7,288 bases of DNA from Aquiluna sp. (GCA_016780945.1 JADHKY010000053.1:1-7288), one strand, 5' to 3'. Positions 1 to 6,321 are shown, counted from the first letter of the stretch. Numbers and translations: made by a program. The notes: generated by a model not told the origin, from the letters alone.

Positions 1-75
1 ATCATCGCCGTGGTTGGTTTTGTTGGACAATCCAGACCGCCGAAGGCGCTCGCAATTCCATACACGAAGGGGTAA
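1..75 (+). CDS. ABC transporter permease, C-terminal end (partial)
   Basis: Frame 1 is open from the left edge and ends at TAA (73-75), giving 24 residues: a hydrophobic stretch (IIAVVGFVG) and then a tail rich in Arg, Pro and Lys (QSRPPKALAIPYTKG). A last membrane segment followed by an RPP...PY tail is what I recall for permeases of the nucleoside/simple-sugar ABC family (YufP/YufQ, partners of BMP-type binding proteins). The stop lies 2 nt before the cdd start, so the two are almost certainly co-transcribed. Import of nucleosides would feed the enzymes downstream. Only the tail is visible, so the family call is tentative; that a membrane protein gene ends here is more secure. Confidence 0.55.
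   Translation: MIAVVGFVGQSRPPKALAIPYTKG
67..72 (+). promoter_or_regulatory. Ribosome binding site for cdd
   Basis: A purine-rich AAGGGG lies 5 nt before the GTG at 78 and overlaps the last sense codons of the upstream permease gene. It supports GTG 78 as the cdd start. Confidence 0.55.
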
Positions 76-77
76 TT

Positions 78-467
78 GTGGAGATCGACTGGGCAGAGCT
101 AACAGATGCGGCAAAGGCCGCAATGGCTAAGGCTTACGCCCCCTACTCCAAGTTCCCGGTTGGTGCTGCTGCTCTCACGACTGACGGGCGAATTATTAGC
201 GGAGCAAACGTCGAGAACGCGTCCTATGGGCTTGGGCTTTGCGCCGAGTGCTCGCTCGTCAGTGAGCTCTTTCGCACCGGTGGCGGAAAGCTCGCAGCCT
301 TCGCATGCGTCGATGGCCAGGGTGAACCGCTGATGCCCTGCGGTAGGTGCAGGCAGTTGCTATACGAACACTCCGCGGAAGGAATGCTCCTGCAGACAAC
401 GGTTGGAATCAAGACAATTCAAGAGGTGCTGCCAGAGGCCTTCGGACCTGAGGATCTGAATCGATGA
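78..467 (+). CDS. cdd: Cytidine deaminase
   Basis: This 129-residue protein has the size of the small, homotetrameric, zinc-dependent cytidine deaminases, which hydrolyse cytidine and deoxycytidine to uridine and deoxyuridine plus ammonia in the cytoplasm. The active site is intact: NVEN at 44-47 for ribose and base binding, the CAE motif with Cys55 as zinc ligand and Glu57 as proton shuttle, and PCGRC at 87-91 giving Cys88 and Cys91 as the other ligands. Cys58 follows Glu57 (CAEC), where Bacillus subtilis Cdd has Arg; I recall CAEC as usual in actinobacteria. The gene starts at GTG 78, 2 nt after the permease stop and behind a ribosome binding site, and ends in an ATGA overlap with deoA. Its product, deoxyuridine or uridine, is a substrate for the next enzyme. 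Confidence 0.96.
   Translation: MEIDWAELTDAAKAAMAKAYAPYSKFPVGAAALTTDGRIISGANVENASYGLGLCAECSLVSELFRTGGGKLAAFACVDGQGEPLMPCGRCRQLLYEHSAEGMLLQTTVGIKTIQEVLPEAFGPEDLNR
450..454 (+). promoter_or_regulatory. Ribosome binding site for deoA
   Basis: GAGGA inside the 3' end of cdd lies 9 nt before the ATG at 464. With the 4-bp ATGA stop/start overlap it fixes the deoA start and points to translational coupling. Confidence 0.6.
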
Positions 468-1741
468 GTTTTTCCGCAGTCGAGCTAATCATCAAAAAGC
501 GTGAGCACGAAGTGCTCACCACCGATGAAATCAACTGGCTTGTCGATGCCTATACAAAGGGTGTGGTTGCGGACGAGCAGATGTCTGCCATGGCAATGGC
601 CATCCTGCTCAATGGCATGGAGCGCAGGGAGATCCTTGACCTGACCATGGCAATGATCGCATCGGGTGAGCGCCTGGATTTCTCCGGTCTTTCAAAGCCA
701 ACCGCTGACAAGCACTCAACAGGTGGTGTTGGGGACAAAATAACCCTGCCGCTTGCTCCGCTGGTCGCTTCCTACGGAGTGGCAGTTCCCCAGCTCTCCG
801 GCCGAGGCCTAGGTCACACCGGCGGCACGCTGGACAAGCTTGAGGCCATCTCTGGCTGGCAGGCAGGCCTTTCCAACACAGAGCTCTACAGCCAGCTCGC
901 CGAGGTCGGGGCTGTGGTGTGTGCGGCGGGCAGCGGGCTGGCTCCAGCTGATAAGAAGCTCTATGCATTGCGCGATGTCACGGGAACGGTTGAGGCCATT
1001 CCGCTGATCGCCTCATCGATCATGAGCAAGAAGATCGCCGAGGGCACCTCGGCTTTGGTCTTGGATGTGAAGGTTGGTTCGGGAGCCTTCATGAAGACGC
1101 TCGACAGGGCCGGTGAGCTTGCGAAGACTCTGGTTCAGATTGGTCAGGATGCAGGCGTTAAGACCTCGGCGCTGCTAACCGACATGTCAACTCCTCTGGG
1201 CCTCAAGATTGGAAATGCCCTGGAGGTGGAAGAGTCCATCGAGGTGCTAACCGGCGGCGGTCCAGCCGATGTCATTGAGATTACGGTGGAGCTGGCGAGG
1301 GAGATGCTTGCTCACAGCGGCATCAACGATGTTGACCCCGCAGAAAACCTTCAAAACGGGAAGGCCATGGATGTCTTCCGCAAAATGATCTCGGCCCAGG
1401 GTGGGGATTTAGATGCTGAGCTTCCCAAAGCAAAAGAATTTCACACCATCCGCGCCACTGGCTCCGGCTTTATTTCTCGTCTAGATGCGCTTTCGGTAGG
1501 AGTTGCATCCTGGCGCCTGGGAGCCGGAAGAGAGCGCAAGGAGGATGCCGTTCAGTTTGGGGCCGGTGTCGAGCTGCATGCACAATTAGGGGACAGCATC
1601 GAAGAGGGCGATGCCCTGATGACCCTCTACACTGACACTCCTGAGAAGTTCGAGAGGGCAATCGAGCTGGCCTCTAGCGCCGTTGATTTTTCTCAGCAAG
1701 CCCCACCGAAGCGCGAGATGATTCTCGGGCGAGTTAGTTAG
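464..1741 (+). CDS. deoA: Thymidine/pyrimidine-nucleoside phosphorylase
   Basis: The 425-residue product belongs to nucleoside phosphorylase family II, which cleaves thymidine and deoxyuridine (some members also uridine) with phosphate into base and (deoxy)ribose-1-phosphate. Visible hallmarks are the phosphate-binding KHSTGGVGDK at 83-92, the family signature SGRGLGHTGGTLDKLE at 112-127, and pyrimidine-binding residues Arg170, Ser185 and Lys189, spaced as Arg168/Ser183/Lys187 in the Geobacillus pyrimidine phosphorylase. A glycine-rich TGGGP hinge is at 263-267. Length is close to the usual 430-440. The residue two before the signature is Gln110, where as I recall E. coli thymidine phosphorylase has Met and the Bacillus enzyme Lys, so strict thymidine specificity cannot be assumed. 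It overlaps cdd by 4 bp and is followed by add after 7 nt. Confidence 0.95.
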   Translation: MSFSAVELIIKKREHEVLTTDEINWLVDAYTKGVVADEQMSAMAMAILLNGMERREILDLTMAMIASGERLDFSGLSKPTADKHSTGGVGDKITLPLAPLVASYGVAVPQLSGRGLGHTGGTLDKLEAISGWQAGLSNTELYSQLAEVGAVVCAAGSGLAPADKKLYALRDVTGTVEAIPLIASSIMSKKIAEGTSALVLDVKVGSGAFMKTLDRAGELAKTLVQIGQDAGVKTSALLTDMSTPLGLKIGNALEVEESIEVLTGGGPADVIEITVELAREMLAHSGINDVDPAENLQNGKAMDVFRKMISAQGGDLDAELPKAKEFHTIRATGSGFISRLDALSVGVASWRLGAGRERKEDAVQFGAGVELHAQLGDSIEEGDALMTLYTDTPEKFERAIELASSAVDFSQQAPPKREMILGRVS

Positions 1742-1744
1742 GAA
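1740..1744 (+). promoter_or_regulatory. Ribosome binding site for add (TTG start)
   Basis: AGGAA straddles the deoA stop codon and lies 4 nt before TTG 1749. No ATG or GTG occurs in frame between the deoA end and the first conserved histidine of the adenosine deaminase, so TTG is the only workable start. Confidence 0.5.
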
Positions 1745-1748
1745 CCCA

Positions 1749-2828
1749 TTGGACATTCAGTCGCTACCCAAGATTTCTTTGCACGACCACCTAGATGGCG
1801 GCCTAAGACCTCAGACGATTGTTGAACTGGCGGATGGCGTGGGTCACAAGCTTCCGGCAGAGTCGGCTGTGGACCTGGCGAATTGGTTTTCGGAGGTGTG
1901 CAATTCGGGATCTCTGGTGAAGTACCTTGAGGCCTTTGATCACACTGTTGCCGTCATGCAGACCCGCGAGGGTCTTGAGCGGGTCGCCTATGAGTCGGTT
2001 ATGGATCTTGCACAAGACGGGGTCATCTACGGTGAGCTGCGCTGGGCTCCAGAGCAGCACCTTGCAGGAGGGCTCTCGCTCGACGAAACGGTCGAGGCTG
2101 TTCAGGACGGTCTCGAGCGAGCTATGGAGGAGATTAGCGACCGCGGCGGCTTCATCCGCACCGGCCAGTTGGTTACCGCAATGCGCCATGCCGACAGGGG
2201 CCTTGAGATTGCCGAGCTAGCTGTTCGTCACCGAAACAACGGTGTTGTCGGCTTTGACATAGCAGGTGCGGAAAAAGGCTTTTTGCCATCTAGACACAAG
2301 GTGGCTTTTGACTACCTGGCCTCGGAGCTCTTTCCAGTGACAGTTCACGCGGGTGAGGCTGACGGAGTCGAGTCCATCAAGGACGCACTAGTTTCTGGGC
2401 GAGCGCTCAGGCTAGGTCACGGCGTGCGTCTTATCGAGGACATCATGTTCTCGCGCACCGAGGGCGACACCGATCTGGTTGTTTTAGGGCCTGTGGCCCA
2501 GTGGGTCCACGATCGCGAGATAGTTCTTGAGACCTCTCCCTCTTCAAACCTTCAGACCGGCGCTTTTGCAATGATGGGCGAAACTATGGGGGACCACCCA
2601 TTCGATGTTCTCTACGACCTGGGGTTCAAGGTGACAGTGAACACTGATAACCGTCTCATGAGCGGCACGAGCCTCACTAGAGAGCTCGAGATTCTGGTGG
2701 ACACCTTTGGCTACACCATCGCAGACCTAGAGCAGTTCCAACTAAATGCGGCTCAGGCAGCCTTCCAGGGCCTTCCCGAGCGTGAGGAACTCATGGACAT
2801 GATTGAGCTGGGTTTTGCTCGCGCCTAA
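1749..2828 (+). CDS. add: Adenosine deaminase
   Basis: The 359-residue protein is a zinc-dependent adenosine/deoxyadenosine deaminase of the amidohydrolase superfamily, converting adenosine to inosine in the cytoplasm. The TIM-barrel motifs are in order: HDH (His12, His14) as the first zinc ligands, GFDIAGAE at 168-175 for substrate binding, HAGE at 200-203 with zinc ligand His200 and catalytic Glu203, LGHG with His224 as the catalytic histidine, and NTDN at 298-301 with zinc ligand Asp300. Asn301 replaces the second Asp of the mammalian Asp-Asp pair; I recall the same NTDNRLMS form in mycobacterial Add, so I read it as a clade feature. It starts at TTG, 7 nt after deoA, and closes the pyrimidine/purine nucleoside run. 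Inosine made here is a substrate for PunA, encoded on the opposite strand. Confidence 0.95.
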   Translation: MDIQSLPKISLHDHLDGGLRPQTIVELADGVGHKLPAESAVDLANWFSEVCNSGSLVKYLEAFDHTVAVMQTREGLERVAYESVMDLAQDGVIYGELRWAPEQHLAGGLSLDETVEAVQDGLERAMEEISDRGGFIRTGQLVTAMRHADRGLEIAELAVRHRNNGVVGFDIAGAEKGFLPSRHKVAFDYLASELFPVTVHAGEADGVESIKDALVSGRALRLGHGVRLIEDIMFSRTEGDTDLVVLGPVAQWVHDREIVLETSPSSNLQTGAFAMMGETMGDHPFDVLYDLGFKVTVNTDNRLMSGTSLTRELEILVDTFGYTIADLEQFQLNAAQAAFQGLPEREELMDMIELGFARA

Positions 2829-2877
2829 GGCCAAGATGAACAGTGTGTTTAATCTTCTGGGGTTGGGCATAAAAACC

Positions 2878-2889
2878 GCATCTAGATGC
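2878..2889. repeat. 12-bp perfect palindrome over the EIIB start codon
   Basis: GCATCTAGATGC is a perfect 12-bp palindrome at the end of the 57-bp add-EIIB gap. The ATG at 2886-2888 lies in its right arm. The half TAGATG recurs at 2896-2901. It could be an operator or a short RNA hairpin hiding the start codon, but a window this size should hold one or two 12-bp palindromes by chance, so only its position makes it notable. The rest of the gap shows no terminator; TTTAAT (2848-2853) resembles a -10 box, without a -35 that I can defend. Confidence 0.35.
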
Positions 2890-3173
2890 TTCTATTAGAT
2901 GTGCTTATTTATACAGTTTGCGGAGCAGGGATCGGTACGTCCGTCCTGCTCAAGGCCAACGTTGACAAGGTGCTCAGTCGTTTAGAGGTTGAGGCCGAGG
3001 TCCGCGCTGTCACTGTGGATCACGTGGTAGCTGGCCAAATCGAGGCCCAGGTGGTTATCGCAACCCAGGAGGTTGCAGATCTTCTAACGGGTTTTGCGAG
3101 CGAAGTAATCGTTGTGCAGAACATCTTTGATCTGGCCGAATTGGAAGAGAAGCTTTTCGTCTCAGTCGGCTAG
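2886..3173 (+). CDS. PTS EIIB component, lactose/ascorbate type (orphan)
   Basis: This 95-residue cytoplasmic protein resembles the EIIB components of the lactose/cellobiose and ascorbate (SgaB/UlaB) PTS families. A first beta strand (VLIYTV) leads into the phosphate loop CGAGIGTS at 12-19, with Cys12 as the likely phosphocysteine, then a helix (LLKANVDKVLSRL), as expected for the Rossmann-like IIB fold. Such domains pass phosphate from EIIA to sugar entering through EIIC. No EIIA or EIIC is encoded in this window, so partners must lie elsewhere or the protein has another phosphorelay or regulatory role. The start is uncertain: ATG 2886 has no clear ribosome binding site, and GTG 2901 in the same frame would give 90 residues and a more typical N-terminus (MLIYTVCGAG). 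The gene lies 57 bp after add and 9 bp before the next gene. Confidence 0.82.
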   Translation: MLLLDVLIYTVCGAGIGTSVLLKANVDKVLSRLEVEAEVRAVTVDHVVAGQIEAQVVIATQEVADLLTGFASEVIVVQNIFDLAELEEKLFVSVG

Positions 3174-3176
3174 CAT
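3171..3176 (+). promoter_or_regulatory. Possible -10 box for a leaderless flavoprotein transcript
   Basis: TAGCAT fits the TANNNT pattern of actinobacterial -10 boxes, shares its first three bases with the EIIB stop codon, and ends 6 nt before ATG 3183. No ribosome binding site precedes that ATG, so a leaderless mRNA starting at or near the A of ATG is plausible. No good -35 is visible at the right distance. Confidence 0.35.
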
Positions 3177-3182
3177 CTTGGG

Positions 3183-3848
3183 ATGAACCAGCCCGGACAA
3201 AGCGGTAGAACCGAACTCAAAAGACTTCCCTACAAAGCCTCCTTCGAGCTCTCAGATCTTTACTCAATAATCGACGAGAATCTCGTCGCTCATGTTGGGC
3301 TTGTGGAGAATGGGCAGCCACTGGTAATTCCCATGACCTATGGCCGCGACGACGACACTCTTTTTTTGCATGGCTCCTCCGGTTCAAGACTCATGCGGCT
3401 ACTTGCAGATAATCCAAGCGTTTGCGTGAGCATCACCGAGCTCAATGCCCTTAAGGTCGCAAGAAGTAACTTCAACTCTGGAATGCACTACCGCTCTGCC
3501 GTAATCTTCGGCAAGGCCAGGCTTTTGGAGGATGACGAAAAACTTGCAGCCCTGGACCTAATTAGCGACTCGCTAATCCCTGGCCGCGTAGCTGAGGCGA
3601 GGCCAATGACCAAGAAGGAAGCGGCCGCCACAATCATCGTGGCGGTGAAGTTGGACGAGGCCTCAGTGAAGATCTCAGTGAATGAGGTCGATGACCCCGA
3701 GGAGGACATGAATCTTGGCTATTGGGCGGGGACTGTGCCGCTTAAGAGAGGTGTCGGAGAAGTAATTCCGGCAGATGCTGAGTCGCAGTCTCTGCCGATT
3801 CCCGAGAGCATCAAACGTTTTATTGAGCGTCATCAAGCAGAGCGCTAG
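3183..3848 (+). CDS. Pyridoxamine 5'-phosphate oxidase-family flavin-binding protein (NimA-like)
   Basis: The 221-residue product resembles the split-barrel flavin-binding family that includes NimA-type nitroimidazole reductases and other pyridoxamine-phosphate-oxidase-like proteins. After a polar N-terminus come a helix (ELSDLYSIIDENL, about 22-34), strands ending in PLVIPMTYG at 46-54, the strand FLHGSSGSRLM at 61-71, and the family's typical HYRSAVIFGKARLL at 102-115. Members bind FMN, FAD or F420; the cofactor and substrate here cannot be read from sequence. The C-terminal 50 or so residues, including a helix-like PESIKRFIERH, are a poorly characterised extension. The gene starts 9 bp after the EIIB stop with no ribosome binding site, and its last 29 bp overlap the convergent mutase gene. 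Its presence in a nucleoside locus may be chance adjacency. True PdxH is unlikely because the PLP-binding motifs I would expect are not apparent. Confidence 0.8.
   Translation: MNQPGQSGRTELKRLPYKASFELSDLYSIIDENLVAHVGLVENGQPLVIPMTYGRDDDTLFLHGSSGSRLMRLLADNPSVCVSITELNALKVARSNFNSGMHYRSAVIFGKARLLEDDEKLAALDLISDSLIPGRVAEARPMTKKEAAATIIVAVKLDEASVKISVNEVDDPEEDMNLGYWAGTVPLKRGVGEVIPADAESQSLPIPESIKRFIERHQAER
3820..3848. other. 29-bp tail-to-tail overlap of two convergent genes
   Basis: The plus-strand flavoprotein gene ends with TAG at 3846-3848, while the minus-strand mutase gene ends with TAA at 3820-3822, so both coding ends share 29 bp. No hairpin followed by a T-run lies here, so neither transcript has an obvious intrinsic terminator between the genes. 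Confidence 0.85.
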
Positions 3849-5445
3849 CGAAGATTCGAAGTCTTTCAAGACCAGAGGCAGCCGATGCTGCGCTATCGGC
3901 CTGGAATTGCAAGTAGCACTTGAGCTTCGGCTCGGTTCCGCTCGGTCTAAATATCAGCTTTGCTCCACCGCCTGTCACCACTAACGCGTCAGTCGGGTTT
4001 CCAGCGTTTAGAAGGTCCTCGGTTTCTAGCTGCGAGCCAGAGAACTCCGTCGGTGGCTCTCGCCTGAGGTTTGCCATGGTCGTTGAGATGATCGAAAGAT
4101 CTGTGACCCTGATTGAAACCTGAGAGGTCGCGATGTGGCCATAGCGGTCTAGCAGTTCGGCAAGATACTCGGAAAGGTTTGAGCCCTGAGCCTTTAGCTC
4201 CACTGCGAGCTGGGCAATAAGAAGGGCTGCAGTGATGCCGTCTTTGTCTGGGGTGTATTGAGGGTCGACGCAGTAGCCGAGGGCCTCCTCATATCCGTAG
4301 ACGAGATCAGGCACCTTCGATATCCACTTGAAACCAGTCAGGGTCTGCTGATACCCAAGCGAATGAGATTTTGCGAGATTGGAGATATCTGCAGAGACTA
4401 TTGAGTTTGCGAGGTTGCCGGCAGTTGAGCCTTTGGCGCACAACTCAGCAAGAATCAACCCAACCTGATCTCCGGTGAGCATCCTCCAGCCCTCGCCTTC
4501 GGAAACCGCAACGGCCAAGCGGTCAGCATCTGGGTCATTGGCAAGAATTAGCTCGCTGGAAGTTGCGGTTGCGTGTTCAAAGGCTAGGTCCATAGCGCCA
4601 GGCTCTTCGGGGTTTGGAAAGCTCACGGATGGAAACTTCGGGTCTGGGTCCATCTGCTTGGCAACTGGAGTTAGCTCAAAACCGAGCCCGGTGAACAGTT
4701 CGCTGACAACCTTCCAGCCCACTCCGTGAAGCGAGGTGTGGGTGATTTTGAGGTTCTTCCTTCGCTCGTCGCGCGCTTCGACCAGTGAGGCAGCTCTTTG
4801 GATGTAGCTGTCGATAGCTTGACTGCCGGCAAGCTCGTAGTTTCCAAACTGGGGTATCTCGTCGAAGGTATAGTTTGCTGCCACCGCGGCAATTTCCTTG
4901 GCAATCTCGGCATCTTGGGGAGGGACTAGTTGAGAACCACCATTGGGGCCGCCGAGGTAGACCTTGTAGCCGTTATCGCGCGGAGGGTTGTGGCTTGCGG
5001 TGACGATGATGGTCGCACTCGCACCTAAACGTTTACCGGTGAAAGCAGCGACCGGTGTTGGAACCATGGAGTCAAAGAGCACGACTCGAATCCCCTGAGC
5101 CGAGATGATTCCGGCGCTGTCCTTTGCAAACAACTCGGAGTTCTCTCGCCCGTCGTAACCGATGACAACTAATAGCTCAGAGTCCTTGGTTTGATAGGTG
5201 GCTAGGTTGTTTTTTAGAAACTTTGCAATCGCCATTGCGGCTCTTGCCACCACAACCCGATTCATCCGGTTGGGGCCAGCTCCAAGCTCGCCTCGAAGCC
5301 CAGCTGTTCCAAACTGCAAGGTGGTGGAGAACCTGTTTTCCAACTCAGCAAGGCTCTGCTCAGTAATGAGCCCTTCGAGCTCAGCCCGTGTTTTGGGGTC
5401 GGGATCCTGAGCTAGCCAAGACCTTGCGGCTTCGAGATGATTCAT
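3820..5445 (-). CDS. pmmB: Phospho-sugar mutase (phosphomannomutase/phosphoglucomutase family, possible phosphopentomutase)
   Basis: At 541 residues this is a full-length alpha-D-phosphohexomutase superfamily enzyme. The four active-site motifs are intact: TASHNPP at 149-155 with phosphoserine Ser151, the metal loop DPDADR at 304-309 (Asp304, Asp306, Asp308), the sugar-binding loop GYEEALGY at 384-391 followed by DKDG at 400-403, and the phosphate-binding RPSGTEPK at 500-507. The N-terminal FGTAGLRGELGAGPNRMN (45-62) is typical of the long PGM2/PgcA subgroup. Database-style naming would be phosphomannomutase PmmB. However, the EEA(L/I)GY...DKDG pattern is what I recall for human PGM2, a phosphopentomutase, and the gene directly follows punA in a nucleoside locus without deoB, so ribose-1-phosphate to ribose-5-phosphate is a plausible role. 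Its ATG abuts the punA stop (TAAATG) without a clear ribosome binding site, suggesting coupled translation. Confidence 0.92.
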   Translation of the reverse strand: MNHLEAARSWLAQDPDPKTRAELEGLITEQSLAELENRFSTTLQFGTAGLRGELGAGPNRMNRVVVARAAMAIAKFLKNNLATYQTKDSELLVVIGYDGRENSELFAKDSAGIISAQGIRVVLFDSMVPTPVAAFTGKRLGASATIIVTASHNPPRDNGYKVYLGGPNGGSQLVPPQDAEIAKEIAAVAANYTFDEIPQFGNYELAGSQAIDSYIQRAASLVEARDERRKNLKITHTSLHGVGWKVVSELFTGLGFELTPVAKQMDPDPKFPSVSFPNPEEPGAMDLAFEHATATSSELILANDPDADRLAVAVSEGEGWRMLTGDQVGLILAELCAKGSTAGNLANSIVSADISNLAKSHSLGYQQTLTGFKWISKVPDLVYGYEEALGYCVDPQYTPDKDGITAALLIAQLAVELKAQGSNLSEYLAELLDRYGHIATSQVSIRVTDLSIISTTMANLRREPPTEFSGSQLETEDLLNAGNPTDALVVTGGGAKLIFRPSGTEPKLKCYLQFQADSAASAASGLERLRIFASALLDDAQ

Positions 5446-6267
5446 TTAGAGCTTGCTGACGATCTCTGCCAGCAGTTTGGAGATTTTCACCTCTGCCGCT
5501 TTACCAGCGGCAATGACCTCTTCGTGACTCAAAGGAGTCTTCTGGACACCGGCTGCGAGGTTTGTAATCAGCGACATACCAAGGACCTCCATGCCTGACT
5601 CTCTGGCAGCTATTGCCTCGAGAGCTGTTGACATACCGACGATGTCGCCGCCTATCTTCTTGGCCATTTGGACCTCTGCGGGAGTTTCGTAGTGGGGGCC
5701 GCGGAACTGGACATAGACACCCTCGTCCAGGGAAGCATCGACCTCTTTGGCGAGCCCTCGAAGCCTCGAGGAGTAGAGGTCCGTGAGGTCGACAAAGTTC
5801 GCACCCTCTAGCGGGCTGGAAGCTGTGAGGTTGATGTGGTCTGAAATCAATACCGCTGCACCACCGTCCCACTCGGGACGGATGCCTCCGGCACCATTTG
5901 TGAGCACCATGGTCTTTGCACCAGTTTTGGCAGCGGTTCGGACGGAGTGGACCACAGCTCTCACGCCGTGGTTTTCATAGAAGTGTGTTCTGGCACCAAT
6001 GATTAGCGCGTGCTTCCCGCTTGGAAGCTTGATGGAGCGAATTGTGCCGATGTGGCCGGCAACGGCGGGCTTGTGGAAGCCGGCGATGTCGTTGGCCGGA
6101 ATTTCGGCTACAGTCTCGCCGATGAGATCGGCGGCTTTTGACCAACCAGACCCGAGGGTCAGAGCGATGTCGTGATGCTCAACCGAGGTCTTCTGCGCTA
6201 TTTGGTCTGCTGCCCGCTGGGCGAATTCAAAAGGGTCTACGCCCTCGACATTGAGTGGATGAACCAT
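5446..6267 (-). CDS. punA: Purine nucleoside phosphorylase (trimeric type)
   Basis: This enzyme cleaves inosine and guanosine and their deoxy forms with phosphate into base and (deoxy)ribose-1-phosphate in the cytoplasm. From ATG 6267 it has 273 residues, the normal size of trimeric PNPs. Motifs in order: GSG at 39-41 and His72 (AGHIG) for phosphate binding, GARTHFYE at 91-98 with Arg93, TNGAGG at 123-128, LISDHINLT at 140-148, FRGPHYETPAE at 188-198 with Glu194 contacting the purine, GMST at 211-214, and TNLAAG at 235-240, whose Asn236 favours 6-oxopurines. TNGAGG replaces the common TNAAGG. A TTG at 6276 would add three residues; I prefer ATG 6267 because a TANNNT box lies just upstream and no ribosome binding site precedes the TTG. 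It is the first gene of a pair with the mutase, and divergent from lpdA. Confidence 0.94.
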   Translation of the reverse strand: MVHPLNVEGVDPFEFAQRAADQIAQKTSVEHHDIALTLGSGWSKAADLIGETVAEIPANDIAGFHKPAVAGHIGTIRSIKLPSGKHALIIGARTHFYENHGVRAVVHSVRTAAKTGAKTMVLTNGAGGIRPEWDGGAAVLISDHINLTASSPLEGANFVDLTDLYSSRLRGLAKEVDASLDEGVYVQFRGPHYETPAEVQMAKKIGGDIVGMSTALEAIAARESGMEVLGMSLITNLAAGVQKTPLSHEEVIAAGKAAEVKISKLLAEIVSKL

Positions 6268-6275
6268 AACTTTCA

Positions 6276-6281
6276 AGTCTA
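6276..6281 (-). promoter_or_regulatory. Possible -10 box for punA (leaderless)
   Basis: Read on the minus strand, TAGACT fits TANNNT and ends 8 nt before ATG 6267, near the spacing expected if transcription starts at or beside the start codon. It overlaps the alternative TTG start. The -35 side is weak: TTGCCC at 6301-6296 matches four of six bases but with only a 14-nt spacer. Confidence 0.35.
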
Positions 6282-6287
6282 GTTGTG

Positions 6288-6315
6288 CTGACGCTGGGCA
6301 AATTTGCGGGACAAT
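6288..6315 (+). promoter_or_regulatory. Possible promoter for lpdA (leaderless)
   Basis: CTGACG (6288-6293) and GACAAT (6310-6315) each match four of six consensus bases and are 16 nt apart. GACAAT ends 6 nt before GTG 6322, so the transcript could begin at the start codon; no ribosome binding site precedes that GTG. The element lies in the same 54-bp divergent gap as the punA promoter signals, and the two would compete for space. Confidence 0.4.
6298..6307. repeat. 10-bp palindrome in the punA-lpdA divergent gap
   Basis: GCAAATTTGC is a perfect 10-bp palindrome lying between the proposed -35 and -10 of lpdA and across the -35 side of punA. This position would suit an operator acting on both genes. 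Palindromes of this length are expected several times in the window by chance, so the call rests on location only. Confidence 0.3.
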
Positions 6316-6321
6316 GGTGCG

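Noticed and set aside
609..968. Minus-strand open frame opposite deoA as a separate gene
   Set aside because: It lies wholly within deoA, its predicted protein is Arg/Pro/Cys-rich with no recognisable domain, and it has no ribosome binding site; the same holds for the other frames antisense to or within the strong genes, including those opposite lpdA at 6381-6713 and 6933-7265.
2640..2651. NTDN in adenosine deaminase instead of the Asp-Asp pair, as a sign of lost function
   Set aside because: The zinc ligand Asp is kept, and the NTDNRLMS form is, as I recall, normal in actinobacterial Add proteins.
3361..3367. Run of seven T in the flavoprotein gene, as a phase-variation tract
   Set aside because: Seven bases is short for slippage control, the reading frame is intact on both sides, and the protein is not a surface type.
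3861..3872. GTCTT-tc-AAGAC inverted repeat as a terminator for the plus-strand run
   Set aside because: Five-bp AT-containing stem, two-base loop and no T-run; it also lies inside the mutase coding region.
6268..6276. TTG 6276 as the punA start
   Set aside because: It adds only three residues, has no ribosome binding site, and overlaps the likely -10 box; ATG 6267 fits better.
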